DNA of 64,000 nt from Mycetocola manganoxydans (GCF_003667545.1 NZ_RCUV01000012.1:1-64000); one strand, 5' to 3'; positions 41,416 through 51,586 are shown, counted from the first letter of the stretch. Made by a program: numbers and translations. The notes: generated from the sequence alone by a model not told the origin.

Positions 41416-41453
41416 CCGGCCTGTGTCGATCACGAGTGATCGACACAGGCCGG
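41416..41453. terminator. terminator of recA-recX
   Basis: A perfect inverted repeat with 18-bp arms (41416-41433 and 41436-41453) separated by two bases, core GGCCTGTGTCGATCAC. It lies beyond recX and before miaB. Confidence 0.75.
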
Positions 41454-41478
41454 GTCGGGTCGGGTTCAGACAGACGTG

Positions 41479-42093
41479 TCAGCGGAACCGCACCGTCGAC
41501 GCGGAGGCGCTGGACCGCCCGGTCAGGAGCGGAGCAATAGCCTCCCGAACGATATTGCCCGGGTACCCCCGCCGCGCAAGGAATCCAACGAGCCGGCGCT
41601 CGAGAGTCTGCTTGTCGAGACCGCTGAGCTGCGATGCTCGCTTCGCGGCGAGCTCGGTCGCGGCGCTCAACTCGTCGCCTGAGTCGATGTCGTCGAGTAC
41701 CTCGTCGATCACGTCGCGCGGAATCGACCGCCCGGCCATCGCTCGACCGACCACGGATTTGCTCTGGCCTTTGCGCTCGTACAACGCGTGCTTCAACTGC
41801 TCGGCCAGCACGTGATCATCGACGTAACCGAGGTCGCGCAGGCGATCGAGCACCGCATTGGCCTGGGAGGCGTCGAGACCTTCATCCATGCCGAAGGCGA
41901 GTACCTCGGCTTCGCTGAGCGCTCGGCGCGCGAGCTTCCGCACCAGGGCAGCTTCGACCGCCTCGGGCTCTGCCTGCGGCTCGGCGACGGGAGCGTCAGG
42001 CTCCCGCGCCGCGCCTGGGAGGTAGGTCACCGGCGCGATCCGGTCTCCACCGTTCTCCGTCGAGTCGTCGTCGGGGTCAAGAAACCGGACCAT
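41479..42093 (-). CDS. recX: RecA regulator RecX
   Basis: 204 residues. The C-terminal 150 residues are the three-repeat all-helical RecX fold (LARRALSEAEVLAFGMDEGLD, LGYVDDHVLAEQLKHALYERKGQS, LVGFLARRGYPGNIVREAI). The first 45 residues are acidic and variable. It inhibits or modulates RecA filaments. It starts 11 nt after recA and shares its SOS control. Confidence 0.92.
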   Translation of the reverse strand: MVRFLDPDDDSTENGGDRIAPVTYLPGAAREPDAPVAEPQAEPEAVEAALVRKLARRALSEAEVLAFGMDEGLDASQANAVLDRLRDLGYVDDHVLAEQLKHALYERKGQSKSVVGRAMAGRSIPRDVIDEVLDDIDSGDELSAATELAAKRASQLSGLDKQTLERRLVGFLARRGYPGNIVREAIAPLLTGRSSASASTVRFR

Positions 42094-42104
42094 CTGCGAC
42101 CGCC

Positions 42105-43196
42105 CTACGCGCCGCGCCGCGCGGCGAGCTGGTCAGCGGCAGCCTTGGCGGCCTTGCCAGTGACGGGGGCCTCGACAGCGGCCTCCGGTGCGGCGACGGC
42201 GCCGCCGATGCCGAGCTTGACCTTGATCTTGTGTTCGATCTCGTTGGCAATGTCGGGGTTGGTGAGGAGGAAGTTGCGCGAGTTCTCCTTACCCTGCCCC
42301 AGCTGTTCGCCGTCGTAGGTGTACCAGGAGCCCGACTTCTTGACGATGAGGTGCTCGACACCGAAGTCGATGAGGCTTCCCTCGCGGGAGATGCCGACGC
42401 CGTAGAGGATGTCGAACTCGGCTTGCTTGAACGGAGGGGCCATCTTGTTCTTGACGACCTTGACGCGTGTGCGGTTACCGACGGCATCCGTACCGTCTTT
42501 GAGCGTTTCGATCCGGCGGATGTCGAGCCGGACCGAGGCGTAGAACTTGAGTGCCTTACCGCCGGCCGTGGTCTCCGGGCTGCCGAAGAAGACGCCGATC
42601 TTCTCGCGCAGCTGGTTGATGAAGATCATGGTGGTGTTTGTCTGGCTCAGCCCACCGGTGAGCTTGCGGAGGGCTTGCGACATCAGTCGTGCCTGGAGCC
42701 CGACGTGGGAGTCACCCATCTCGCCCTCGATCTCGGCACGAGGCACGAGAGCGGCGACGGAGTCGATCACGATGAGGTCGATGGAACCCGAGCGTACGAG
42801 CATGTCGGCGATCTCGAGGGCCTGCTCACCGGTGTCTGGCTGCGACACCAGGAGGGCGTCGATGTCGACGCCGAGCTTCTTGGCGTACTCGGGGTCGAGT
42901 GCGTGCTCGGCGTCGATGAAGGCAGCGATGCCGCCCGCCCTCTGCGCGTTGGCGATGGCGTGGAGGGTGAGTGTCGTCTTACCCGACGACTCAGGCCCGT
43001 AGATCTCGACGATCCGGCCACGAGGGAGCCCTCCGACGCCGAGCGCGACGTCGAGCGCGATGGATCCGGTGGGGATGACAGCGACAGGGGCGCGTTCATC
43101 GCTCCCGAGGCGCATGACGGAACCTTTGCCGAACTGGCGGTCGATCTGCGCGAGCGCGGTCTCGAGGGACTTCTCGCGGTTTTCTGGTGATGGCAT
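42105..43196 (-). CDS. recA: recombinase RecA
   Basis: 363 residues. Walker [10 protein letters not shown] is at 67-75, with Walker [11 protein letters not shown] and the DNA-binding loops L1 and L2 ([27 protein letters not shown]). No intein interrupts it, unlike in some mycobacteria. AGAGG precedes the ATG by 6 nt. A perfect LexA box lies about 200 nt upstream, giving a long untranslated leader. Confidence 0.98.
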   Translation of the reverse strand: MPSPENREKSLETALAQIDRQFGKGSVMRLGSDERAPVAVIPTGSIALDVALGVGGLPRGRIVEIYGPESSGKTTLTLHAIANAQRAGGIAAFIDAEHALDPEYAKKLGVDIDALLVSQPDTGEQALEIADMLVRSGSIDLIVIDSVAALVPRAEIEGEMGDSHVGLQARLMSQALRKLTGGLSQTNTTMIFINQLREKIGVFFGSPETTAGGKALKFYASVRLDIRRIETLKDGTDAVGNRTRVKVVKNKMAPPFKQAEFDILYGVGISREGSLIDFGVEHLIVKKSGSWYTYDGEQLGQGKENSRNFLLTNPDIANEIEHKIKVKLGIGGAVAAPEAAVEAPVTGKAAKAAADQLAARRGA

Positions 43197-43380
43197 GTCA
43201 TGCCTCTTTCTCTGTCGATATCGGTGCGCCTGTAGGCTGTCGCGCCCGGTGGATTCCGGTGCTGTGACAAGGCTGGGAGCGTCTGTCAGGAACGTTCTCG
43301 ACTGTATTGTGCACCCCCGACATTGATATCGGGAGGAGGAAAACAGTGGAGTAAACGAACCCGAAGGGCCCTTGTGAAGG

Positions 43381-43409
43381 AGCCTAACCCAATCCGAACA
43401 GATGTTCGA
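43381..43409 (-). promoter_or_regulatory. recA promoter with SOS box
   Basis: CGAACAGATGTTCG (43395-43408) is a perfect palindromic LexA box. It covers the -35 position (43409-43404) and the start of the spacer. The -10 is TAGGCT at 43386-43381, 17 nt downstream. Transcription should start near 43374, about 178 nt before the recA ATG. A TACAGT at 43311-43306 could be a second, LexA-independent promoter. Confidence 0.75.
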
Positions 43410-43465
43410 GAGACGTCGCTCGGCGTGTCGAAGTCAATTTCGCTCGCTGCGGGCGACCGCCCAGG

Positions 43466-43690
43466 TCAATCGCGGGGCGGCGGCACTCCGGCACCGTGGC
43501 GTCGCTCGACCGGAACATCCGTCTCGCGGCACAGGGCCAGCCAGACGGTCCGCGGGGACTCACCCGCGGCCAGCGCTTCTTTCGCCGTCCGGCCACCCAG
43601 CTCGCGCAGGACGAGGTCGCTGGCGAGAACGCGCCCATACGCGCCACCGAACTCGGTGGTCATGGCCGTCCAGAATTCGCTGAGTTTCAC
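43466..43690 (-). CDS. DUF3046 family protein
   Basis: 74 residues (LSEFWTAMTTEFGGAYGRVLASDLVL, GGRTAKEALAAGESPRTVWLALC). DUF3046 proteins regularly precede recA in actinobacteria; function is unknown. The GTG at 43690 has TACGCT 7 nt upstream, so the message is probably leaderless. The recA promoter begins about 57 nt after its stop. Confidence 0.88.
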   Translation of the reverse strand: MKLSEFWTAMTTEFGGAYGRVLASDLVLRELGGRTAKEALAAGESPRTVWLALCRETDVPVERRHGAGVPPPRD

Positions 43691-43721
43691 GCAATCAAGC
43701 GTACTGGCGCCAAACAGAGAA

Positions 43722-43753
43722 ATACCCCGGAGCGCCAGAGCACTCCGGGGTAT
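43722..43753 (-). terminator. terminator of clgR
   Basis: ATACCCCGGAG (43722-43732) pairs with CTCCGGGGTAT (43743-43753) around a 10-nt loop. It separates clgR from the DUF3046-recA unit. Confidence 0.75.
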
Positions 43754-43765
43754 CGACTCTTGTCG

Positions 43766-44074
43766 TTACTGGCGTACGAGGTTCGCATCCAGCTCGGCGA
43801 CGAATTCGTCCGGGACCGTGTCGGGGATGGGGTCGATGCCTTCGAGGACAGCGAGGCGATCTCCGACCTCACGCATGATCACCGATATGGGCGTTTCGAG
43901 TGCTTCAGCGACCGAAGCGAGAATCTCGCTCGATGCTTCTTTCTGTCCGCGCTCGACTTCGCTGAGGTAGCCAAGAGCCACGCTCGCTTTGCTTGCAACC
44001 TGGCGAAGAGTCCGCCCTTTTTGCAGCCGGAAGTCACGAAGCACGTCGCCGATTTCTTGACGAACAAGTATCAT
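43766..44074 (-). CDS. clgR: ClgR-like XRE-family transcriptional regulator
   Basis: 102 residues. The HTH lies at about 8-62 (IGDVLRDFRLQKGRTLRQVASKASVALGYLSEVERGQKEASSEIL). In corynebacteria and mycobacteria ClgR activates clp protease and stress genes and sits between cinA and recA, as here. The gene name rests on that synteny and the HTH. The C-terminal tail (LDANLVRQ) could expose a degradation signal, as reported for ClgR elsewhere. AGGAGG lies 7 nt before the ATG at 44074. Confidence 0.85.
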   Translation of the reverse strand: MILVRQEIGDVLRDFRLQKGRTLRQVASKASVALGYLSEVERGQKEASSEILASVAEALETPISVIMREVGDRLAVLEGIDPIPDTVPDEFVAELDANLVRQ

Positions 44075-44250
44075 TTGACCCCTCCTTCTCTGCCGGTCAG
44101 TCTCACCGCCGGGTAAGTCTGTGGATGGCAACATTACTACACCGATCCAGATACAAACCTTAGTGTTGCTGACTGATCTTTTCTTGTGAATCTGTCATGC
44201 CCAACGCGGATTGCCGCCGTCGTATTCCGCAGCGATCACATACGTTTCGA

Positions 44251-44772
44251 TCAGGCGCTTCCCGACCCTGCCCCGGTGATCGCGAGCAGGTAATCGATGG
44301 CGGATGTCACGGTGTCGCGCCGGATGGCATCCCGCGTTCCCGAAAGGGTCAGCCCGATCGATCTCGTTCCACCGGCCATCGAGAGGCCGAGGTAGACCGT
44401 GCCCGGTTGCTTGCCCGCCTGGGGGTCCGGGCCGGCGACCCCCGTTGTCGAGATTCCGATGTCCGCCTCACGCCCGTCGACGCTCAGGACGCGGCGCACC
44501 CCCGCCGCCATCTGCTCGGCGACCTGCGGATGAACAGGGCCGTGTTCGGCGAGGAGATCCCGGTTCACGCCCAGCACGGATGCCTTGACCTCTGTCGCGT
44601 ATGCCACGACGCCCCCGCGAACGACAGCGGATGCCCCCGCCGGCCGGATGAGTTCGGCCGCGAGCAGTCCCCCGGTCAGCGACTCGGCCACCCCGAGGGT
44701 CAATCCTCGCGCGGTGAGGTGGCGAATCAACGCGGCTGTTCGATCCGCCTCGCGCCCGCCGGCGGAAGTCAT
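44251..44772 (-). CDS. CinA C-terminal family protein (NMN amidohydrolase type)
   Basis: 173 residues. LGVAESLTGGLLAAELIRPAGASAVVRGGVVAYATEVKASVLGV and STTGVAGPDPQAGKQPGTVYLGL are the PncC/CinA-C active-site blocks. It would deamidate nicotinamide mononucleotide. The N-terminal MoaB-like domain of full CinA is absent, as in the stand-alone PncC form. The ATG at 44772 overlaps the pgsA stop as ATGA. Confidence 0.92.
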   Translation of the reverse strand: MTSAGGREADRTAALIRHLTARGLTLGVAESLTGGLLAAELIRPAGASAVVRGGVVAYATEVKASVLGVNRDLLAEHGPVHPQVAEQMAAGVRRVLSVDGREADIGISTTGVAGPDPQAGKQPGTVYLGLSMAGGTRSIGLTLSGTRDAIRRDTVTSAIDYLLAITGAGSGSA

Positions 44773-45356
44773 CTCCGCCTGCCGGCCTTCGCCGCTGTGA
44801 TCACATAGTCGATGCCGCTGGCGACGGTCAGCGCGACAGCGACGCTCATGAGGGCACCGTTCAGCCAGAACACCCACTCGCCGACGACGAGGTAGAGCGG
44901 TGCGAGCGCCATCGAGATCGCGATGGCCTGGGCAAGGGTCTTGAGCTTGCCCATCCACGCGGCGGCGACAACATGGTCGGTCGCGACGATCATCCGGTGC
45001 ACGGTGATACCGAGTTCACGCACGAGGACGATGGCGGTGACCCACCACGGCAGTTCGCCGAGGATCGACAGGGCGATGAGCGCTCCGCCGGTGAGGATTT
45101 TGTCGGCGATCGGGTCGAGGAGCTTGCCGAGGTCGGTGACGAGGCCGTACCGGCGCGCGATGGCGCCGTCGATTCCGTCGGTCGCGATGGCGAGGACGAA
45201 CAGGGCAGCCGCGGCCCAGCGGAGCCCACCGTCCGCGCCCCCGTCGGCCAGCAGCATCCAGACGAAGACGGGAGCGAGCAGGATGCGAACGACGGTGATC
45301 GTATTCGGCAGGTTGAGATTGGCGGAGCGCGGCTGCGCGGCGCTGGAGGAAGCCAT
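44769..45356 (-). CDS. pgsA: CDP-diacylglycerol--glycerol-3-phosphate phosphatidyltransferase
   Basis: 195 residues, six membrane spans. The CDP-alcohol signature is DGIDGAIARRYGLVTDLGKLLDPIADK with all Asp residues present. It makes phosphatidylglycerophosphate. It begins 3 nt after the ftsK stop and is coupled to cinA. The position in ftsK-pgsA-cinA-clgR is standard for actinobacteria. PgsA2-type alternatives are less likely. Confidence 0.92.
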   Translation of the reverse strand: MASSSAAQPRSANLNLPNTITVVRILLAPVFVWMLLADGGADGGLRWAAAALFVLAIATDGIDGAIARRYGLVTDLGKLLDPIADKILTGGALIALSILGELPWWVTAIVLVRELGITVHRMIVATDHVVAAAWMGKLKTLAQAIAISMALAPLYLVVGEWVFWLNGALMSVAVALTVASGIDYVITAAKAGRRR

Positions 45357-45359
45357 GAT

Positions 45360-48179
45360 CTAGTCCTTGCCGGTGAGTTGCCAGGCGTCCTCGTCGGAGT
45401 CGCCCTCCTCCTCATCGTAACCGGCGAACTGCTCCTCGACCTTGTCTCCGGCGTAGCGATCGTCCGTCGTCGACGGCGCGAACGCTGGTCCGTCCTCACC
45501 CTTGAGCTTCGCGAGAAGCCCCGGCAGCTGTTCTGCGGTGACGAGAACGTCGCGCGCCTTCGAACCTTCGGACGGGCCGACGATCTCGCGGGACTCCATG
45601 AGGTCCATCAGACGACCGGCCTTGGCGAAGCCGACGCGCAGCTTGCGCTGGAGCATCGACGTGGAACCGAACTGGGTACCGACGACGAGCTCCGTCGCCG
45701 CGAGCAGCAGGTCGAGGTCGTCACCGATGTCAGCGTCGACCTCTTTCTTCTCGACAACGGCGGCGACATCCTTGCGGTACTCCGGCCGCGCCTGCTGGGT
45801 GACGTGCTTGACGACCTTCTCGATCTCGGTCTCTGAAACCCAGGCGCCCTGCACGCGGATGGCCTTGTTCGTTCCCATCGGGAGAAACAGCCCGTCGCCC
45901 TGGCCGATGAGCTTGTCTGCGCCCGGCTGGTCGAGGATGACACGCGAGTCGGTGACGCTCGTCACGGCGAACGCGAGGCGTGACGGCACGTTGGCCTTGA
46001 TCAGACCGGTGACGACGTCGACGGACGGACGCTGCGTCGCGAGAACGAGGTGGATGCCGGATGCTCTCGCGAGCTGGGTGATCCGGACGATCGAGTCCTC
46101 GACGTCACGCGGCGCGACCATCATGAGGTCGGCGAGCTCATCGACGACGACAAGCAGGTACGGGTACGGCTTGAGCTGCCGTTCGCTGCCCGCGGGAAGC
46201 ACGATCTCGTCGTTGATGACGGCCTTGTTGAAGTCGTCGATGTGGCGGAAGCCGAAGCTGGCGAGGTCGTCGTACCGCATGTCCATCTCCTTCACCACCC
46301 ACTGCAGCGCTTCTGCCGCTTTCTTCGGGTTGGTGATGATGGGCGTGATGAGGTGCGGAACCCCGGCATACGAGGTGAGCTCGACGCGCTTCGGGTCGAT
46401 GAGCACCATGCGGACGTCGCTAGGCTTCGCCCGCATGAGCAGGCTCGTGATCATCGAGTTGATGAAGCTGGACTTTCCGGAACCGGTGGATCCGGCGACG
46501 AGGAGGTGAGGCATCTTGGCGAGGTTCGCAACGACGAACCCTCCCCCGACGTCCTTGCCGACACCGATGGTCATCGGGTGAACGCTCTTCGTCGCGTTCG
46601 CGGAGCGCAACACGTCGCCGAGCGTGACGATCTCACGGTCGGTGTTGGGGATTTCGACACCGATGGCGCTCTTGCCGGGGATCGGCGCGAGAATGCGGAC
46701 TTCGTTCGAGGCGACGGCGTATGCGATGTTGTTGGTGAGCGCTGTGATGCGCTCGACCTTCACGCCGGGACCGACTTCGATCTCGTACTGCGTGACGGTC
46801 GGGCCGCGGGAGAACCCGGTGACCTTCGCGTCGACCTTGAACTGCTGGAGCACGCTCGTGACGGCAGCCACGACGTCATCGTTCGCAGCCGAGCGGGTCT
46901 TCGCGGGGTCTCCAGCGCCGAGGGTGGATGCGGACGGCAACCGGTACGGCGCTACGGGCGCCGTGGGTCGCGCCATCTTCTGCGGGCTGGTGTCGCCCAT
47001 CAGTCCCAGGCCCTCCATGCCGGGGAGCACATCGGTCTCTGCGTTGGGGCCGTCGTCGTGGAGACCGGAGGTGGGCTCTGCGGCGTTCTCGTATGCACCG
47101 AGCGCTGCCTCGGCGGCGGAAAGGTCGCCGATGACCTCCGTCATCGCCTCGTCGTCGATCGGGTTCCCGAACATGTCGAGGTCCTGGCCCTCGAGCGCCG
47201 AGTCGAATTCACCGTTGCCGCGGGCAGGGCCGCCGAGAAGTTCGTCCATGTCGTTGGCTTCGATCGCTGAATCGAAGGCGGGGTCGACCTCGCGCTGGCC
47301 CTTGTTGCGTCGCCACCACGGCAGCGATTCATCGTCGGACTCGTCGCCGTCGATGCCGTCGAGTTCGACCTGTTTGGTGCGCTCGAGCTTCGCGGCTTCG
47401 CGCTCCTCTTCGGTAGGCAGCTCGGTACCGAAGGTCCAGGCATACAGCTGACGGAGGCGAGAGCCGATCTTGTTCGGCGGGGTCTTGGTGATGATGAAGA
47501 CGCTCAGCAACAACACGAGCGACAGGATGATCGCCGCGCCGATCTGGGTAGTCAAGGCGACGAGAGGCGCCCCGACGATCCAGCCGACCAGTCCCCCGGC
47601 AACCGCGAGAGCCGGCATCCCCTCACTGGGGCTGGGCTGACCGCCGAACGCGTGACAGAGACCGGATGTCGCGACGAGAGCGAGAATGAGGCCGATGCCG
47701 ATCCGGCCGTTGTCGTTGACCGAACTCGGGTGGCGGAACAGCCAGATCGCGAGCAGCAGCATCACGACGGGAAGAGCGAACGCCAGTCGGCCGAAGATAC
47801 CGCCGAAGGTGAAGTTGTTGAGGTTCTGGGCCACCTCGTTGTTGACGCCGAACCACTGCACCACCATGCCGACGATCGACAGGAGAAGGATCAGGAAGGG
47901 GATGCCGTCGCGGCGCTCCTCCTTGCTGAACCGTTCCGGCCCGAAGGCGCGAGCGGTTCCGCCGGCGAGGTGGGCGAGGCCCAGCCACATCTTGACGAAA
48001 ACGTTCTCGGGAGTCTCCGCTGCCGGGTACGCCACGGTCTTCGTTGCCGGGAGTTTGGTGGTCTTTGCCGTCGCCGTTTTTGCCGGCGTTGTCTTGGTCG
48101 TCGCCTTGGTGGCGCTCGAGTTTCCTCCGCGCGCCGACGTGCCCCGACCGCGGCTGGACGATTTGCTAGTCGTAGCCAT
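45360..48179 (-). CDS. ftsK: DNA translocase FtsK
   Basis: 939 residues. A Lys/Thr/Ser-rich N-terminus (1-50) is followed by about four membrane spans (95-255) and an acidic linker (270-430). The motor is of SpoIIIE type, with Walker [17 protein letters not shown] and Walker [13 protein letters not shown]. The C-terminal gamma domain (about 840-910, [24 protein letters not shown]) reads the polar DNA signals. It moves chromosome DNA through the division septum. TAGCGT lies 6 nt before the ATG. Confidence 0.96.
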   Translation of the reverse strand: MATTSKSSSRGRGTSARGGNSSATKATTKTTPAKTATAKTTKLPATKTVAYPAAETPENVFVKMWLGLAHLAGGTARAFGPERFSKEERRDGIPFLILLLSIVGMVVQWFGVNNEVAQNLNNFTFGGIFGRLAFALPVVMLLLAIWLFRHPSSVNDNGRIGIGLILALVATSGLCHAFGGQPSPSEGMPALAVAGGLVGWIVGAPLVALTTQIGAAIILSLVLLLSVFIITKTPPNKIGSRLRQLYAWTFGTELPTEEEREAAKLERTKQVELDGIDGDESDDESLPWWRRNKGQREVDPAFDSAIEANDMDELLGGPARGNGEFDSALEGQDLDMFGNPIDDEAMTEVIGDLSAAEAALGAYENAAEPTSGLHDDGPNAETDVLPGMEGLGLMGDTSPQKMARPTAPVAPYRLPSASTLGAGDPAKTRSAANDDVVAAVTSVLQQFKVDAKVTGFSRGPTVTQYEIEVGPGVKVERITALTNNIAYAVASNEVRILAPIPGKSAIGVEIPNTDREIVTLGDVLRSANATKSVHPMTIGVGKDVGGGFVVANLAKMPHLLVAGSTGSGKSSFINSMITSLLMRAKPSDVRMVLIDPKRVELTSYAGVPHLITPIITNPKKAAEALQWVVKEMDMRYDDLASFGFRHIDDFNKAVINDEIVLPAGSERQLKPYPYLLVVVDELADLMMVAPRDVEDSIVRITQLARASGIHLVLATQRPSVDVVTGLIKANVPSRLAFAVTSVTDSRVILDQPGADKLIGQGDGLFLPMGTNKAIRVQGAWVSETEIEKVVKHVTQQARPEYRKDVAAVVEKKEVDADIGDDLDLLLAATELVVGTQFGSTSMLQRKLRVGFAKAGRLMDLMESREIVGPSEGSKARDVLVTAEQLPGLLAKLKGEDGPAFAPSTTDDRYAGDKVEEQFAGYDEEEGDSDEDAWQLTGKD

Positions 48180-48191
48180 GGTTCCACGCTA
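48180..48191 (-). promoter_or_regulatory. leaderless promoter of ftsK
   Basis: TAGCGT (48191-48186) lies 6 nt before the ftsK ATG at 48179. Confidence 0.55.
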
Positions 48192-48244
48192 CTTTGGGCC
48201 GGCGACTTTGCCCCGCATTGACCCGGGCCAGTCCGGTCCAGGGG

Positions 48245-48736
48245 TCAGCGCAGGATTCGCACCATCGTGTCGGAATCGGGACCGCGCACTACCGGGAGAA
48301 ACCCCTCGCTGAGATACAGGCGCTGGGCGTAGTTCGCCCGGCCGACGTTAAGGCTCAGCCGTGAATAGCCCGCGCTTCGGGCCTGCTCGAGCACCGCACA
48401 GATGAGCGCCCGGCCGACACCCTGCGCCCGCCACACCGGCACGACCCCGAGAGTCAGCTCGGGAACGCCGGACGCGACGAAACCCCGACCGGGATTGTGC
48501 ACGGGAAGGAGCCGGAACCAGCAGGCGCCGATCGGTGAACCGGCGCTGTCGACTGCGACGGTTCCCGCGTCCCCCGGCCGTTGCCAGCGGTCGATGTATT
48601 TCGCTGTGTCAGGGTCCGAGAGGACGTCGATGCGTGACCGCGTGCGTCCAGGCATCCATTCGGACGCCTCGACGAGCATGTCGCCGAGGAAGCGGGCATC
48701 GCTGCCCGTCGCTTCCCGGAGGGTGAACCCGGCCAT
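48245..48736 (-). CDS. GNAT family acetyltransferase
   Basis: 163 residues. The acetyl-CoA loop is LGVVPVWRAQGVGRALICAVLEQA (about 100-123), followed by RLSLNVGRANYAQRLYLSEGF. The substrate is unknown. The ATG at 48736 (MAGFTLREA) is chosen; the frame to 48835 would run through the rnj terminator. It sits between rnj and ftsK, where many relatives have no gene. Confidence 0.88.
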   Translation of the reverse strand: MAGFTLREATGSDARFLGDMLVEASEWMPGRTRSRIDVLSDPDTAKYIDRWQRPGDAGTVAVDSAGSPIGACWFRLLPVHNPGRGFVASGVPELTLGVVPVWRAQGVGRALICAVLEQARSAGYSRLSLNVGRANYAQRLYLSEGFLPVVRGPDSDTMVRILR

Positions 48737-48782
48737 GAGACGGATGCTACGCCGCCAGTGTTTCGCCCGGATGAACAAACAC

Positions 48783-48840
48783 GAATTGCCCGGTTTCGCG
48801 GGTCCGGGCGGGCCGGGACCCGCGAAACCGGGCAATTCGA
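48783..48840 (-). terminator. terminator of rnj
   Basis: Perfect 24-bp arms (48783-48806 and 48817-48840, core AATTGCCCGGTTTCGCGGGT) with a 10-nt loop, starting 9 nt after the rnj stop. Confidence 0.8.
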
Positions 48841-48848
48841 TGGCGGGG

Positions 48849-50525
48849 TTACGCCTCGATGACGAGCGGCACGATCATCGGCCGGCGGCGGTAGGACGTG
48901 TTGACCCAGCGACCGACAGTACGACGCACGATCTGCGAGAGGGCGTGCGGGTCGCGGACGCCATTCTTCGCGGCTTCGGCGAGGGCCTGCACGATCTTGG
49001 GCTTGACGGAGTCGAAGACGCGGTCGTCCTCGGCGAATCCCTTGGCGTGGATCTCGGGGCCCACGATGACCTTGCCGGTCTGCGCTTCGACGACGACGAT
49101 GATCGAGATGAAGCCCTCTTCACCCAGGATGCGTCGGTCCTTGAGGTCGGCGTCCGTGATTTCGCCGACACTGGAGCCGTCGACGTAGACGAACCCGATC
49201 TCGAGCTGGCCGACGACACGAGCTTCGCCGTCCTTGAGGTCGATGACGGTGCCGTCCTCGGCGAGGATCGTGTTCTCCTCGGGAATCCCTGTGTCGATCG
49301 CGAGCTTCGCATTGGCGACGAGGTGACGGTATTCACCGTGAACGGGAAGCACGTTCCTGGGCTTGATGATGTTGTAGCAGTAGAGCAGTTCGCCCGCGGC
49401 GGCGTGACCGGAGACGTGTACCTTCGCATTTCCCTTGTGAACGACGTTCGCACCGAGCTTGGTGAGGCCGTCGATCACGCGGTAGATGGCGTTCTCGTTG
49501 CCGGGGATCTGGCTCGAGGCGAGGATGACGGTGTCGCCCTCCCCCACCTCGATCGCGTGATCCATGTTGGCCATGCGGCTCAGAACGGCCATCGGCTCGC
49601 CCTGCGAACCCGTGGACATGTAGACGATCTTGTCGTCGGGGATGTCCTTGGCCTTCTTGTAGTCGATGAGTACGTTCTCGGGAACCTTGAGGTAGCCGAG
49701 GTCAGCGGCGATGGTCATGTTGCGGACCATCGAACGGCCGAGCAGTGCAACGCGGCGACCGTTGGCGTGGGCGGCGTCGAGCACCTGCTGCACCCGGTGG
49801 ACGTGGCTCGAGAAGCTCGCGACGATCACACGTCGCGGCGCCTTGGAGATGACCTGCTCGAGGACCGGGCCGATGGACCGCTCGAGCGGGGTGAAGCCGG
49901 GGACGTCGGCGTTGGTGGAGTCGACGAGGAACAGGTCGACACCCTCCTGACCGAGGCGGGCGAACTCGCGGAGGTCGGTGAGGCGGCCGTCGAGCGGCAG
50001 CTGGTCCATCTTGAAGTCACCGGTCGCAAGGACGGTGCCTCCGTCGGTCTTGATGGCGACGGCGAGAGCGTCAGGGATGGAGTGGTTGACCGCGACGAAC
50101 TCGAGATCGAACGGGCCCAGCTGTTCCTTCTGGCCCTCGGTGACGGTGAGGCTGTACGGCTGGATCCTGTGCTCTTTGAGCTTGGCCTCGACGAGCGCGA
50201 GGGTCAGGCCCGAACCGATCAGCGGGATGTCCTTGCGCAGGCGCAGCAGGTAAGGAACCGCGCCGATGTGGTCCTCGTGACCGTGGGTGAGGACGACGCC
50301 GACGATGTCATCGAGGCGGTCCTTGATCGGGCTGAAGTCAGGCAGGATGAGGTCCACGCCCGGCTGGTGCTCCTCGGGGAACAGCACGCCGCAGTCGACG
50401 ATGAGGATCTTGCCGTCGATCTCGAAACTTGTCATGTTCCGGCCGATTTCGCCGAGGCCACCGATGGGGATGACGCGGAGCGTCCCCTTCTTCAGGGCAG
50501 GCGGATTGTAAACGGATGTGGGCAT
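48849..50525 (-). CDS. rnj: ribonuclease J
   Basis: 558 residues. Beta-lactamase fold with HGHEDH at 81-86, followed by the beta-CASP region and the motif GSQGEPMAVLSRMA. It combines 5'-exonuclease and endonuclease activity in RNA decay and rRNA maturation. AAGGAGG lies before the ATG at 50525; the frame to 50666 is rejected as dapA overlap. It follows dapA by 22 nt. Confidence 0.95.
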   Translation of the reverse strand: MPTSVYNPPALKKGTLRVIPIGGLGEIGRNMTSFEIDGKILIVDCGVLFPEEHQPGVDLILPDFSPIKDRLDDIVGVVLTHGHEDHIGAVPYLLRLRKDIPLIGSGLTLALVEAKLKEHRIQPYSLTVTEGQKEQLGPFDLEFVAVNHSIPDALAVAIKTDGGTVLATGDFKMDQLPLDGRLTDLREFARLGQEGVDLFLVDSTNADVPGFTPLERSIGPVLEQVISKAPRRVIVASFSSHVHRVQQVLDAAHANGRRVALLGRSMVRNMTIAADLGYLKVPENVLIDYKKAKDIPDDKIVYMSTGSQGEPMAVLSRMANMDHAIEVGEGDTVILASSQIPGNENAIYRVIDGLTKLGANVVHKGNAKVHVSGHAAAGELLYCYNIIKPRNVLPVHGEYRHLVANAKLAIDTGIPEENTILAEDGTVIDLKDGEARVVGQLEIGFVYVDGSSVGEITDADLKDRRILGEEGFISIIVVVEAQTGKVIVGPEIHAKGFAEDDRVFDSVKPKIVQALAEAAKNGVRDPHALSQIVRRTVGRWVNTSYRRRPMIVPLVIEA

Positions 50526-50547
50526 ATGCCCTCCTTGGATGTGTGCG

Positions 50548-51525
50548 TCAGCGAGTGGTGCCGTGCACCTGAGGCAGTGCACCGCCAGCTGCCGCGTTGC
50601 GGTCTGGACGGAAGTTGGAGAAGTCCACTCCCGGGATGTTCCGGACGAGATCGATCTCGTCTTCAATCTGTGCTGCTTCCCATTCCTCTGGTCCGACGAG
50701 GGGGAGGCGAACGCGCGGGCTCGAAATGCGGCCGAGCCCGTGCAGGATGTACTTTGCGGCCACTGTTCCCGGCACGTGAGTCATCACGGCACGGACGAGG
50801 GGCTCGAGCTGCTTGTGTGCGGTGGTTGCCGCGGTGAGGTCTCCGGCGTTGACGGCGTCGACCATCTGGCGGTACGGCGTCGCCGCGATGTTGGCGGTGA
50901 CCCCGATGAGTCCTGCCGCACCGATGGAGAGGTGCGGGAGGGCGTTGGCGTCGTCGCCGGAGAAGTAGAGCAGGTCGGTCTGGTTGAGAACCCGGCTGAC
51001 CTCGGAGAAGTCACCCTTGGCGTCCTTCACCGCGAGGATGTTGGGGTGCTTCGCGGCGCGGAGGATCGTCTCGTAGGTGATCGGGATGCCGGTACGCCCG
51101 GGAATGTCGTAGAGGATCACGGGCAGGTCCGTGGCATCCGCGATCATCCGGAAGTGGGTGAGAACGCCCGCCTGGGTGGGCTTGTTGTAATACGGCGTGA
51201 CGATCATGACACCGTCTGCGCCGGCCTTCTCGCTCTTCTTGTAGAGGTCGATGGCGTGGGCGGTCTCGTTCGATCCGCCGCCGGTGATGATCTTCGCCCG
51301 GCCGGATGAGACGGACTTGCCGATCTCGACGAGACGCAGCTTCTCCGGGTCGGTGAGGGTGGAGGTCTCCCCCGTCGTTCCGGTGACGACGATGCCGTCG
51401 GCTCCAGCGGTGATGACGTCGTCGATGTGCTTCTCGACGCCGGGCCAGTCGACTTCACCGTCAGCGGTAAAGGGGGTGACGAGCGCTACGAGGACCTGAC
51501 CGAAGGGATTCACGACGTTAGACAC
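50548..51525 (-). CDS. dapA: 4-hydroxy-tetrahydrodipicolinate synthase
   Basis: 325 residues. It condenses pyruvate with aspartate semialdehyde, the first step of lysine/DAP synthesis. The Schiff-base lysine is Lys167 in ILAVKDAKGD, Tyr139 is in ILYDIPGRTG, and GTTGE is near 49. The GTG at 51525 has TACCCT 7 nt upstream, so a leaderless promoter is likely. The longer frame to 51711 is overlap with folA. Confidence 0.95.
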   Translation of the reverse strand: MSNVVNPFGQVLVALVTPFTADGEVDWPGVEKHIDDVITAGADGIVVTGTTGETSTLTDPEKLRLVEIGKSVSSGRAKIITGGGSNETAHAIDLYKKSEKAGADGVMIVTPYYNKPTQAGVLTHFRMIADATDLPVILYDIPGRTGIPITYETILRAAKHPNILAVKDAKGDFSEVSRVLNQTDLLYFSGDDANALPHLSIGAAGLIGVTANIAATPYRQMVDAVNAGDLTAATTAHKQLEPLVRAVMTHVPGTVAAKYILHGLGRISSPRVRLPLVGPEEWEAAQIEDEIDLVRNIPGVDFSNFRPDRNAAAGGALPQVHGTTR

Positions 51526-51586
51526 AGGTATCAGGGTACCGGGTGCTGGCGCGGCCGCACCGCAATGACGTCTCGTGCGCGGCGGA

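Noticed and set aside
41416-41453. Attachment or integron-like site
   Set aside because: The perfect palindrome sits directly behind recX with no integrase nearby, so a terminator is the simpler reading.
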